Assembly: GCA_021156245.1 (NCBI GenBank)
Contig: JAJNBO010000042.1
Coordinates: 1-10,517 of the forward strand
DNA: 10,517 bases
From: Ramlibacter sp.
GTDB taxonomy: Bacteria; Pseudomonadota; Gammaproteobacteria; Burkholderiales; Burkholderiaceae_C
Reading direction: 5' to 3'
The position numbers and the translations under genes are program-made. Numbering within the stretch: position 1 is the first letter of the stretch; each line of letters begins with the position of its first letter. Under the pieces are notes generated by a model, which saw nothing but the letters and a program-made list of their open reading frames with translations, had not been told where the DNA came from and did no database searches. Below, piece after piece: positions 1 through 6,680 of the stretch.

Positions 1-61
1 CGACGGTAGGGCGGCCGCGCGAATCCCAGATGCGGCGGGCGTGGACGTGTTGGATGGTCAT
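1..61 (-). CDS. Enolase-like protein (phosphopyruvate hydratase family), N-terminal fragment cut by window edge
   Basis: Only the first 20 codons are inside the window. Read on the minus strand from the ATG at 61-59, they encode a peptide containing IWDSRGRPTV. The pattern DSRGxPTVE near residue 12 of a protein beginning with a short beta strand is the N-terminal hallmark of enolase, which interconverts 2-phosphoglycerate and phosphoenolpyruvate. The start overlaps the stop of the upstream kinase gene by four bases (ATGA, 61-58), so translation is probably coupled. The usual proteobacterial eno lies beside pyrG, kdsA or ftsB. A kinase neighbour instead suggests a second, paralogous enolase or enolase-like enzyme. 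With so little sequence the activity cannot be judged, since the catalytic Lys, Glu and metal ligands lie outside the window. Confidence 0.72.
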   Translation of the reverse strand, partial: MTIQHVHARRIWDSRGRPTV

Positions 62-1071
62 GCGGCGAATTCCAGGGTCCAGCGGACCGCGACGGTTTCC
101 AGGGAAGAGGGGGCCTGCTGCAGCAGCGCGATCGCGGCGCTTCGAACGGCGGCGCGCTGGGGCTGCGTGAGGTATTCGACCGGTGACTTGCCGTCGATCC
201 GTGCCAGCGCCAGCCCGGGCAGCAGGGTGGCGACGCGTTCCTGCAGCGTCGCCGGCGGCTCCCAATGGACATGCGCGATGTACGCCTGCGCGAAGCCATG
301 GAAGGCCTGCATCAGCGCGTGGCCGTGGGCCGGCAAATGGGCGGTCTTGAGCAGGAAATGGTTGAGGCAGAAGGCGACGTCGAAGGCCGGATCGCCGAAC
401 CAGGCGCACTCCGCGTCCAGCAGCACGGGCCCGTGCGGTCCCGACAGGATGTTCTTCGGGCTCACGTCGCCGTGCACCAGCACGCGCCGCGTCGCGCCGG
501 TGCGCTCCACCAGCATGTGCAGGCGCTCGGCGAGCGGCGGATGTTCGCGCGCAGCCTCGACCAGGTAGGGCTCCAGCCGAAGCGCATGGAAGTTGGCGTC
601 GGTGGCAAACCGTTCGGCTACCGCCGGGTCGTCGGCCGTGGCGGCGTGGATGCGACCGAGCACGTCGCCCACGAAGCGGGCGAGCGGCACGTCCACCCGC
701 CCGGCCAGCAGCTGCGACTTCCAGTTGCGGTATTCGTCCCCCAGGAAGGGCATCACGAAGCTCTGGGTGGCGGCGTCCTCTCCCAGCACGGCCGGAACCC
801 GCCCCGGCACGATGCCCGCAGCCGCGCGCAGCCAGGCGATCTCGGAGAACACGCGCTCGACCGGGACCTCCCAGTCCTTCGCCACCTTCAGCTTGGGCAG
901 CGCCTGCTTGACGCAGTAGCGGCCGGAGCGCAGGTCCACCCGGTAGATGCCGGAGGACACGCCGCCGGCCAGCGCCACCGCGCGCACGTCCTCGTCCGGC
1001 TGCGCCAGGCCCAAGGCAAGGAAGATGCGCCGCATCGCGGCCGCATCGTGCGCGAGATCCACATGACCCAT
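58..1071 (-). CDS. APH-fold phosphotransferase (small-molecule kinase)
   Basis: This is a 337-residue kinase of the aminoglycoside phosphotransferase/choline kinase superfamily (PF01636 type). Visible elements are a glycine-rich nucleotide loop AGGVSSGIYRV (35-45), a probable ATP-binding lysine in YCVKQ (Lys55), the Brenner-type catalytic loop HGDVSPKNIL (His200, Asp202, Asn207), and the metal-binding aspartate in LLDAECAWFGDPAFDVA (Asp219). It most resembles the 5-methylthioribose-kinase-like branch more than true antibiotic-resistance enzymes; the substrate is unknown and drug resistance should not be assumed. The start is the ATG at 1071-1069, which places the alpha-helical N-terminus correctly; no strong ribosome binding site precedes it. 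It is divergent from the panE-like gene, and its 3' end overlaps the start of the enolase-like gene, with which it probably forms an operon. The substrate may be related to that enzyme's, but this is inference. Confidence 0.85.
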   Translation of the reverse strand: MGHVDLAHDAAAMRRIFLALGLAQPDEDVRAVALAGGVSSGIYRVDLRSGRYCVKQALPKLKVAKDWEVPVERVFSEIAWLRAAAGIVPGRVPAVLGEDAATQSFVMPFLGDEYRNWKSQLLAGRVDVPLARFVGDVLGRIHAATADDPAVAERFATDANFHALRLEPYLVEAAREHPPLAERLHMLVERTGATRRVLVHGDVSPKNILSGPHGPVLLDAECAWFGDPAFDVAFCLNHFLLKTAHLPAHGHALMQAFHGFAQAYIAHVHWEPPATLQERVATLLPGLALARIDGKSPVEYLTQPQRAAVRSAAIALLQQAPSSLETVAVRWTLEFAA

Positions 1072-1158
1072 GGGCGGATTATGGTCGGGTGCAAGCGGAT
1101 GCCGCGTTCCGTGCGCTAGCATGCGTGCCCTGCACATGGCGCGCGACAAGGAATCCAA

Positions 1159-2073
1159 GTGACTGCATCGACCCCTCCGCTCCAGGTCGCCGTGATGGGG
1201 GCCGGCGCCGTCGGCTGCTACTTCGGCGGCATGCTCGCCCGCGCCGGCCACGACGTTACGCTGGTGGCGCGGCCCGCGCACGTGGAAGCCGTGCTGCGCG
1301 ACGGCCTGCGGATGGAAACCAGGACCTTCGACGAGCGGGTGCGCGTCAAGGCGACGGAGCAGCCAGCCGGCGCGAACGGAGCGGACCTGGTGCTGTTCTG
1401 CGTCAAGTCGATGGACACCGAAGCTGCCGGAATGCAAGTGAAGCCGTTCCTGCGACCGGACACGCTGGTGCTGTGCCTGCAGAACGGCGTGGACAACGCA
1501 GACCGCCTGCGCACGGTGCTGCCCGAGCACGAGGTGGCAGCCGCCGTCGTGTACGTCGCCACCGAGATGGCGGGCCCTGGGCACCTCAAGCACCACGGCA
1601 GGGGCGAATTGGTCGTCGAGCCGGCACATGGCATCGATCGCCTGGCCGCTGCGCTCACCGCGGCGGGTGTGCCGACGGAGGTGTCGCCGAACGTGCGCGG
1701 CGCCCTGTGGATGAAATTGCTGCTGAACTGCGCGTACAACGCCGTCTCGGCCATCGCGCAGCAACCTTATGGCGAGAACGTGAAGGGCGCGGGCATCTGG
1801 GACGTGATGCACGACGTGGTGGACGAAGGCCTCGCCGTCGCCAAGGCGGATGGCGTGCAGGTGCCCGGCGACCCGCATGCGGCCACGCGCAAGCTGGTGG
1901 AAAGCATGCCCGCGCAGTACTCCTCCACGGCGCAGGACCTGGCGCGCGGCAAGCCGACGGAGATCGACTTCCTCAATGGCTACGTGGTGCGCCGGGGCCA
2001 GGCGCTCGGCGTCCCCACGCCCGCCAACCGCGTGCTCTGGGCGCTGGTGAAGCTGCTCGAGGCCAAGCGCTGA
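1159..2073 (+). CDS. panE: Ketopantoate reductase family protein (2-dehydropantoate 2-reductase)
   Basis: The product has 304 residues, the normal length for ApbA/PanE enzymes, which reduce 2-dehydropantoate to pantoate with NADPH in cytoplasmic pantothenate/CoA synthesis. An N-terminal Rossmann fold starts with MGAGAVGCYFGG (GxGxxG at 14-19). The conserved CLQNGVDN lies at 106-113. The C-terminal helical domain has WMKLLLNCAYNAVSA, with the expected catalytic Lys186 and Asn190, and KPTEIDFLNG with the substrate-binding Glu268. The start is a GTG preceded by AAGGAA (1148-1153) at a 5-nt spacing. The stop at 2071-2073 overlaps the probable start of the MFS gene, so the two are co-transcribed. 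Bacteria often carry several PanE paralogues, and this copy is not next to panB, panC or panD. The family call is secure, the exact substrate less so. Confidence 0.88.
   Translation: MTASTPPLQVAVMGAGAVGCYFGGMLARAGHDVTLVARPAHVEAVLRDGLRMETRTFDERVRVKATEQPAGANGADLVLFCVKSMDTEAAGMQVKPFLRPDTLVLCLQNGVDNADRLRTVLPEHEVAAAVVYVATEMAGPGHLKHHGRGELVVEPAHGIDRLAAALTAAGVPTEVSPNVRGALWMKLLLNCAYNAVSAIAQQPYGENVKGAGIWDVMHDVVDEGLAVAKADGVQVPGDPHAATRKLVESMPAQYSSTAQDLARGKPTEIDFLNGYVVRRGQALGVPTPANRVLWALVKLLEAKR
2059..2062 (+). promoter_or_regulatory. Probable ribosome binding site (GAGG) for the MFS transporter
   Basis: GAGG lies inside the end of the panE-like gene, seven bases before the CTG at 2070. It supports that non-standard codon as the start of the transporter, since no ATG, GTG or TTG in frame nearby would keep the first membrane helix whole. 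Confidence 0.4.
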
Positions 2074-3248
2074 CCCCACCCCCGCGCCCGGGCTGGCTGG
2101 TCGCCAACCTCGTGTCCCAGCTCGCCTTCGGGCTGCTGGCGATGACCATCACCCTGCCGTCGATGCAGGACTGGCCCGCCGAGTTCGGGGCCAGCCAGGC
2201 GGCCGTGCAGCTCACCTTCAGCGGCTTCGTCATCGCATACGGCGGCTTGCAGCTGGTGTACGGCGCCGTGTCCGACCGCGTCGGCCGCAAGCCTTTGTTG
2301 CTGCTCGGGCTGGCGTTGGCCGCGCTGGGCTCGCTGGGCGCGGCCGTGGCGCCCAACCTGGCGCTGCTCACGCTGGCGCGCGTGCTGCAGGGCGCGGGCG
2401 CCGCCGCCGGCATGGTGCTCGGCCGGGCGATGGTGCAGGACCTCTTCACCGGCCCCGAGCGCACGAAGATGATGGCGTTCATCGGCATGACGATGGGCGT
2501 GTGCCCGCCGCTGGCAACGCTGATCGGGGGCCAGTTGCACGTGCGCTTCGGGTGGCGCGCCAACTTCGTGCTGATGACAGTGGTGGCTTGCCTGTTGTTC
2601 CTGGCTGCGTGGCGGGGGCTCCCGGTGCGCGCTGCCGATGCCGGGCGCAAGGCGGGCGGCCTGCGCGAACTGCTGGCCGGCTATCGCCGGCTGCTCGGCG
2701 AGCCGTCCTTCCTGCTGTTCGTGACCATGCTGGCCTCGACGACGGCCACCTTCTACACCTTCCTCGGCGGGGCCCCGATCGTGCTGAAGGCCTACGGCGT
2801 GACGCCCGAACGCGTCGGCTGGTACATCATGTGCATCCCCGTTGCCTACATCTTCGGCAACCTGTGGACGAGCCGCCTGATCCGCGGCAGCAGCGACCGC
2901 CGCATCATGGCGCTCGGGCAGCTGCTGACCGTGTGCGGCCTGCTGCTGGTGCTGGCGCTCGGACTGGCAGGGTTGGGAAGTCCGCTCGCGCTGGCCTTGC
3001 CTCTGTTGCTGCTCGGCGTGGGGCACGGCCTGCTGGCACCGCCGACGCTGGCCGGAACGGTCGGCCTGGTACCCGCGCTGGCAGGATCCGCCGCGGCGGT
3101 CGGCGGGCTGCTGCAACAGGTGAGCGGCGGCGTGGGCGCGTTCGCGGTCGGGCTCGTGCCCAACGAGGGCCAGGTCAACCTCGCCTTGCTGATGCTCGCC
3201 TGGACGGCGTGCGGCGTAGCGGCGCAGTTGCTGTTGCGCCGGCGCTAG
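2070..3248 (+). CDS. MFS multidrug efflux transporter, Bcr/CflA type
   Basis: This is a proton-driven drug/metabolite efflux protein of the inner membrane, about 392 residues with a twelve-helix hydrophobic pattern. Evidence for the Bcr/CflA group: helix 1 ending in TITLPSMQDW, motif A GAVSDRVGRKP between helices 2 and 3 (about 65-75), helix 4 RVLQGAGAAAGMVLGRA (104-120) and the following GWRANF after helix 5. The substrate is unknown. The start is unusual. The frame contains no ATG, GTG or TTG near the panE-like stop; the first is a GTG at 2112, which would remove half of helix 1 and has no ribosome binding site. The CTG at 2070 overlaps the TGA stop of the previous gene (CTGA), has GAGG seven bases upstream and gives a full-length protein beginning with a short TPPPRPG tail, so I chose it. 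The gene is co-transcribed with the panE-like gene. Its stop overlaps the stop of the convergent esterase gene. Confidence 0.85.
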   Translation: MTPPPRPGWLVANLVSQLAFGLLAMTITLPSMQDWPAEFGASQAAVQLTFSGFVIAYGGLQLVYGAVSDRVGRKPLLLLGLALAALGSLGAAVAPNLALLTLARVLQGAGAAAGMVLGRAMVQDLFTGPERTKMMAFIGMTMGVCPPLATLIGGQLHVRFGWRANFVLMTVVACLLFLAAWRGLPVRAADAGRKAGGLRELLAGYRRLLGEPSFLLFVTMLASTTATFYTFLGGAPIVLKAYGVTPERVGWYIMCIPVAYIFGNLWTSRLIRGSSDRRIMALGQLLTVCGLLLVLALGLAGLGSPLALALPLLLLGVGHGLLAPPTLAGTVGLVPALAGSAAAVGGLLQQVSGGVGAFAVGLVPNEGQVNLALLMLAWTACGVAAQLLLRRR

Positions 3249-4339
3249 GAGCCTGCGCGCTGGTGGCGCAGGAAGAACGCCGCCATCGCCTCGGACGCGC
3301 TCGGTCCCTGTGGATCGGTGAACGAGCCGGCCTTGTCGCCGCCCGACCACGCGTGCGGCCCGGCAGTCACTTGCCAGGTTTCGACGTGCGGAATGCCGTC
3401 GGCCCGCACCCAGCAGACGCGCTTGGCCGCCCGCGCGCTCGACACTCCCTCTTCGCGCCGCTCCAGCTGCGCACCAGCGGCGCCGGCCGCGGACACTTGC
3501 CGCTGCACGATGGCTTCACCATTCGCTGGCGCCACCGTCTTGTCCCCGCTGCCGTGGAAGACGATGGTGGGAATCGACGACGTCGGTGCGGCACGCGGCG
3601 ACGAGGTGCCCTTGCGCATCGCGCTGAACGCGGACTGCACGTCGTGTGCGGCCCGAGGCGGCAGGCCGGAATGGATGCCGACGGCGGCGAAGATGTCGGG
3701 GTACAGGTCGCCCAGCGTCGCGGCCATGGCGCCGCCCGCGGACAGCCCCGCGACATGGACGCGGCGCGGGTCGCCTCCATGTTCGGCGACCACCGACTGG
3801 ACCAGTGCCGCGATCATCGCGGGCTCGCCGCCGCCACGGGCCTGGTGTTGCGGCTCGAACCAGTTCCAGCAGCCCATCTGGTTGGACTTGCGCAGCTGTT
3901 CGGGATAGAGCACCAGGAAACCCTGCCGCGCGGCGACGTCGTTCATGCGCGTGCCGCGGGCAAAGTCCTCGGAGTCCTGCTTGCAGCCGTGCAGCATGAC
4001 GACGACCGGAAGCAGCGCGACCGGATCGGCCCTTTCGGGTTCGTACAGGCGGTAGCGCCAGCGGCGCCCGCCGTGCGCGAACGTGTGCGCCGTGAAGGAA
4101 GCGCCCCGGGGTTGCGGGGCCTGCCGCAGCTCCGTCGCGATGAGTGGTGCGTCGCCGGCGATCTCCCGGAACGGAACGTCGATGGCGTCGTCCGTGGGCT
4201 CGAGCTCCGGTTCCGGCGCCCCATGCTGGCGCTCCTCGCCCCGTCCCAGTGCCTGCTGGATCACCCGCGTCGCCTCCGCAAGGCGTCCTTCGCGGGTGAG
4301 CTGGGTCGCCCACGCCATGGCGTCTGCAGTCTTGCCCAT
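3245..4339 (-). CDS. PHB depolymerase family esterase, probably intracellular
   Basis: The product is 364 residues with an alpha/beta-hydrolase fold of the Esterase_PHB type (PF10503/TIGR01840). It hydrolyses ester bonds of polyhydroxybutyrate or related short esters. The oxyanion-hole region is VVMLHGCKQDSEDFA (from 113). The lipase box is GLSAG with nucleophile Ser200. The likely acid is Asp266 in GSGDKTVAP and the likely base His329 in GPHAWSGG. YPEQLRKSNQMGCWNWF (145-161) is the family signature with conserved Trp and Cys. No signal peptide, lipoprotein box or C-terminal substrate-binding domain is seen. A helical and acidic N-terminal segment (1-80) precedes the catalytic domain, as in the intracellular d-type depolymerases described in Cupriavidus; mobilisation of stored PHB is therefore likely but inferred. 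The start is the ATG at 4339 with AAGGA five bases upstream; an in-frame GTG at 4366 lies upstream of that site. The 3' end overlaps the MFS stop. Confidence 0.87.
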   Translation of the reverse strand: MGKTADAMAWATQLTREGRLAEATRVIQQALGRGEERQHGAPEPELEPTDDAIDVPFREIAGDAPLIATELRQAPQPRGASFTAHTFAHGGRRWRYRLYEPERADPVALLPVVVMLHGCKQDSEDFARGTRMNDVAARQGFLVLYPEQLRKSNQMGCWNWFEPQHQARGGGEPAMIAALVQSVVAEHGGDPRRVHVAGLSAGGAMAATLGDLYPDIFAAVGIHSGLPPRAAHDVQSAFSAMRKGTSSPRAAPTSSIPTIVFHGSGDKTVAPANGEAIVQRQVSAAGAAGAQLERREEGVSSARAAKRVCWVRADGIPHVETWQVTAGPHAWSGGDKAGSFTDPQGPSASEAMAAFFLRHQRAGS

Positions 4340-4344
4340 CACCG

Positions 4345-4349
4345 TCCTT
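4345..4349 (-). promoter_or_regulatory. Ribosome binding site (AAGGA) of the PHB depolymerase gene
   Basis: AAGGA on the minus strand lies five bases before the ATG at 4339. It fixes that ATG as the start in preference to the GTG at 4366, which lies upstream of the site, and the GTG at 4342, which is only two bases from it. Confidence 0.65.
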
Positions 4350-4350
4350 C

Positions 4351-4377
4351 GATATGGTTGTTGCACTGCACCATATC
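4351..4377. promoter_or_regulatory. Dyad upstream of the PHB depolymerase gene, candidate operator
   Basis: Perfect 8-bp inverted arms GATATGGT (4351-4358) and ACCATATC (4370-4377) flank an 11-bp spacer. Inside lies TGCACTGCA (4362-4370), itself a pair of TGCA half-sites. The element lies 11 bp upstream of the depolymerase ATG, next to its ribosome binding site. On the minus strand a weak promoter can be drawn, with TTGTGA (4399-4394), 18 bp, then TATGGT (4375-4370), which would place the -10 hexamer in the dyad. PhaR-type regulators of PHB metabolism are known to bind TGC-rich dyads, which makes an operator role plausible. Binding is inference. Confidence 0.4.
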
Positions 4378-4387
4378 AGGCGGGAGG

Positions 4388-4412
4388 GCGGGATCACAAG
4401 CCGTGATCCCGC
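4388..4412 (+). terminator. Perfect 10-bp hairpin, terminator-like
   Basis: GCGGGATCAC (4388-4397) and GTGATCCCGC (4403-4412) form a perfect 10-bp stem with a 5-base loop. On the plus strand it is followed by TTTATTT (4413-4419), the form of a rho-independent terminator. The gene that needs an end here is the binding-protein gene on the minus strand, whose stop lies 26 bp away. In that direction the hairpin is preceded by an A-rich stretch but not followed by a U tract. It may end the importer transcript imperfectly, protect its 3' end, or stop antisense transcripts. Confidence 0.5.
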
Positions 4413-4438
4413 TTTATTTCAGCTGAGCCAGTCTCGCG

Positions 4439-5629
4439 TCAGCTTGCGCCGCCCAGCACTTCGCCGAACAGTTGCCACTGCTTACCGGTGAACCGGGAAA
4501 GTTGCGCCTGGCTGACCGGTGCGTGGTCCGTGGGGCCGGTGTTCATCGCAATGCCGGGCAACAGCAGGCCGGGCTTGAAGTTCCTCAGGCTTTCGGCTTG
4601 CCGCTTGATGTTCTCCGTCGACACGTCGTTGCCGCACTGCTTGAGGACCTGCACCATCGTCTGCGCCGAGAGGTACGCATAGATGTTGGTGGCGTCGTCC
4701 ACGTTGCCTTCGCGATAGTGGCGGCCCATGAACGCGCGCCATTCCAGCATGGCCGGGTCGTCCTTCCACTGCGGATCCGTCGCGTCCTTGTAGTACTGGA
4801 CGGTGACGAGGCCGATCGACTTGTCGAGACCCGCCGGCGTGAGCACCGACCCGACCGACGCGCCGACGTTGTTCAGCAGGTGCAGCGGCTTCCAGCCGGT
4901 GTCGAACGCCGCGCGGACCGCCTGCGCCGCGAACTTGGGCGTGGTGATGTTGATGAACGTGTCCGCGCCCGAGGCCTTGAGCGACAGGATCTGCGAGTCG
5001 ACGGTGGGATCCGTGACTTCGTAAGTGGCCTGCGCCACGACCATCTTCGCGTTGGGGCCCTTGAGGACGTGCTTCACGCCTTCGAGCACGTCCTTGCCGT
5101 AGTCGTCGTTCTGGTAAAGGATGGCGATCTTCGCGTTGGGCTTCTCCTTCATCAGGTAGCGCGCGTAGATCTCGCCTTCGGTCTGGTAGCTCAGGTTGAA
5201 GCCGAAGGTCCAGGGATAGTTCTTCGGGTCGTTCCACTTCGTGGCGCCGGTGGCCACGAAAAGGTGCGGCACCTTCTTGGCGTTGACGTACTTGTGGATC
5301 GCCGTGTTGCTCGGCGTGCCCAGGGTCTGGAACAGGGCGAGCACCTGTTCCTGCTCCACCAGCCGCCGCACCTGCTCCACGGCCTTGGGCGGGCTGTACC
5401 CGTCATCCAGCGAGATCAGGTTGATCTTGTGCCCGTTGACGCCGCCGGCGTCGTTGATCATCTTGAAGTACGCCTGGTGCAGCCGGCCGATGGTGCCGTA
5501 CGCCGACGCCGGGCCGCTGTAGGGCATCGTCTGCCCCAGCTTGATCTCCTTGCCTTGCGCGCGCACCAGTGCCGGCAGCGCCAGCGCCGCCGACGCACCG
5601 AGGACCTGCCTTCTCGAAACGGGTTTCAT
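4439..5629 (-). CDS. Branched-chain amino acid-type ABC transporter, periplasmic substrate-binding protein
   Basis: The 396-residue product belongs to the type-1 periplasmic binding proteins (Peripla_BP_6/LivK-like), which capture a ligand and deliver it to the LivHM-type permease. An N-terminal signal SRRQVLGASAALALPALVRA has a Tat-like twin arginine (Arg6-Arg7), with probable cleavage after Ala24. The mature domain begins EIKLGQTMPYSGPASAYG, then shows INDAGGVNGHKINLISLDDG and AILYQNDDYGKDVLEGV, all typical of the family. The start is the ATG at 5629 with AAGGA seven bases upstream; an upstream in-frame start at 5662 would add 11 residues before the signal and lies beyond that site. It is the last gene of the importer operon, 34 bp after livM. 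Ligands of this family include branched-chain amino acids, amides, urea and aromatic acids; the sequence does not decide which. Confidence 0.92.
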   Translation of the reverse strand: MKPVSRRQVLGASAALALPALVRAQGKEIKLGQTMPYSGPASAYGTIGRLHQAYFKMINDAGGVNGHKINLISLDDGYSPPKAVEQVRRLVEQEQVLALFQTLGTPSNTAIHKYVNAKKVPHLFVATGATKWNDPKNYPWTFGFNLSYQTEGEIYARYLMKEKPNAKIAILYQNDDYGKDVLEGVKHVLKGPNAKMVVAQATYEVTDPTVDSQILSLKASGADTFINITTPKFAAQAVRAAFDTGWKPLHLLNNVGASVGSVLTPAGLDKSIGLVTVQYYKDATDPQWKDDPAMLEWRAFMGRHYREGNVDDATNIYAYLSAQTMVQVLKQCGNDVSTENIKRQAESLRNFKPGLLLPGIAMNTGPTDHAPVSQAQLSRFTGKQWQLFGEVLGGAS

Positions 5630-5663
5630 GGTTGGTTCCTTTCCCAGGAGAGGGAGACACACA

Positions 5664-6677
5664 TCACAGAGGGCGCGCCTCGCTGCGCGCTTGCCGCCTG
5701 GCCAGCCTGTGGCGCACCAGCCTGAGGAGGCCGGCGACGCCCGTGGGCATCAGGTACATGAAACCGATCAGGAAGATCCCGTAGATCGCCCAGGGGGCGG
5801 CGCGGGAGATCTGGTCGGCGATATTGGGGATGAACTGGATGAACAGCGCGCCATAGATGGCGCCCGAGATCGATGCGAGCCCGCCCACGACCACGCCGAC
5901 GAGCAGCGTGAGCGACAGGAAGACGGAGAACGAGTCGGGCGACGCGAACTGCACCGCGATGGCGGACAGCGCGCCGGCGACGCCGGTGTAGAGCGCGGAG
6001 ACGCCGAACGTCAGCGACTTGTACATCGCGGTGTTCACGCCCATGGCCTGCGCGGCGATGGGCTGGTCGCGGATGGCCACCAATGCGCGGCCGACGCGTC
6101 CGCGCAGCAGGTTCCAGCCCGCGAAGAACAGCAGGACCACCCAGAACAGGGTGAAGAAGTAAAGCCACTGGTCCTGGTTCAAGGGCACGCCCGCCGGCGC
6201 CTCCGGCTTGAGGATCACCACGCCCATGGCGCCCCCGGTCCACTGTTCCAGCGACTTGTGCTTCAGGATCTGCGGCATCGCCACGCCGAGGGCGAAGGTG
6301 GCGAGTGCGAGGTAGAGGCCTTCGAGGCGCAGCGCCGGCAGGCCGAACAGGAAACCGGCGACCAGGCACACGATGCCCGCCACGGGGATCGTCGCCCAGT
6401 ACGGCCAGTTCGCCTTATCCATCAGGATGGCGGCGGTGTACGCGCCGATCGCGAAGAACGCGCCATGGCCCAGCGAGATCTGCCCGTTGTACCCGGTGAG
6501 CATGTTCAGCCCGAGCAGCGCGATGGCGTAGGCCAGCGCCAGCGTGAGCTGGAAGACGCGGTAGTTGCCCAGCACGAAGGGCAGGGCGCAAGCGATGACC
6601 AGCAGCGCGACGAGTCCGAGCACCTGCCGCTGGCTCAGCGCGGGCTTGGGCGCGGCGGCGGGAGTGAAGTCGGCCAT
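5664..6677 (-). CDS. livM: Branched-chain amino acid-type ABC transporter permease LivM
   Basis: A 337-residue inner-membrane permease, the LivM half of the HAAT-family translocation channel. After a short cytoplasmic N-terminus, hydrophobic helices alternate through the protein. The family signature LNMLTGYNGQISLGHGAFF follows the second helix. The cytoplasmic loop LRGRVGRALVAIRDQPIAAQ is the EAA-type segment that contacts the ATPases. GVVVGGLASISGAIYGA near the C-terminus is also conserved. The start is an ATG with GAGGG (6690-6686) eight bases upstream, three bases after the livH stop, so the two permease genes are tightly coupled. The C-terminus is short and Arg-rich. Gene name refers to family position; the substrate need not be leucine, isoleucine or valine. 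Confidence 0.93.
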   Translation of the reverse strand: MADFTPAAAPKPALSQRQVLGLVALLVIACALPFVLGNYRVFQLTLALAYAIALLGLNMLTGYNGQISLGHGAFFAIGAYTAAILMDKANWPYWATIPVAGIVCLVAGFLFGLPALRLEGLYLALATFALGVAMPQILKHKSLEQWTGGAMGVVILKPEAPAGVPLNQDQWLYFFTLFWVVLLFFAGWNLLRGRVGRALVAIRDQPIAAQAMGVNTAMYKSLTFGVSALYTGVAGALSAIAVQFASPDSFSVFLSLTLLVGVVVGGLASISGAIYGALFIQFIPNIADQISRAAPWAIYGIFLIGFMYLMPTGVAGLLRLVRHRLARRQARSEARPL

Positions 6678-6680
6678 GCG

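Noticed and set aside
58..1071. Antibiotic resistance by the APH-fold kinase
   Set aside because: The fold is shared by many metabolic kinases, and the sequence around the catalytic loop resembles that metabolic branch; nothing indicates an aminoglycoside substrate.
1072..1158. Promoter elements in the divergent gap between the kinase and panE-like genes
   Set aside because: Hexamers such as CATAAT (minus) and TAGCAT (plus) occur but no -35 element lies at a suitable spacing.
58..2079. 673-codon open frame on the minus strand
   Set aside because: Only its last 337 codons (58-1071) are a recognisable protein. The part above 1071 is antisense to the panE-like gene, His/Arg-rich and without family features.
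1980..3350. 456-codon open frame on the minus strand
   Set aside because: It is antisense to the MFS gene, Gln/His/Arg-rich, with no recognisable motif.
2501..4426. 641-codon open frame on the plus strand
   Set aside because: It overlaps the MFS gene in another frame and runs antisense through the depolymerase gene, with Arg/Ala/Gly-rich content and no domain.
4472..5725. 417-codon open frame on the plus strand
   Set aside because: It is antisense to the binding-protein gene, whose signal peptide and family motifs are clear.
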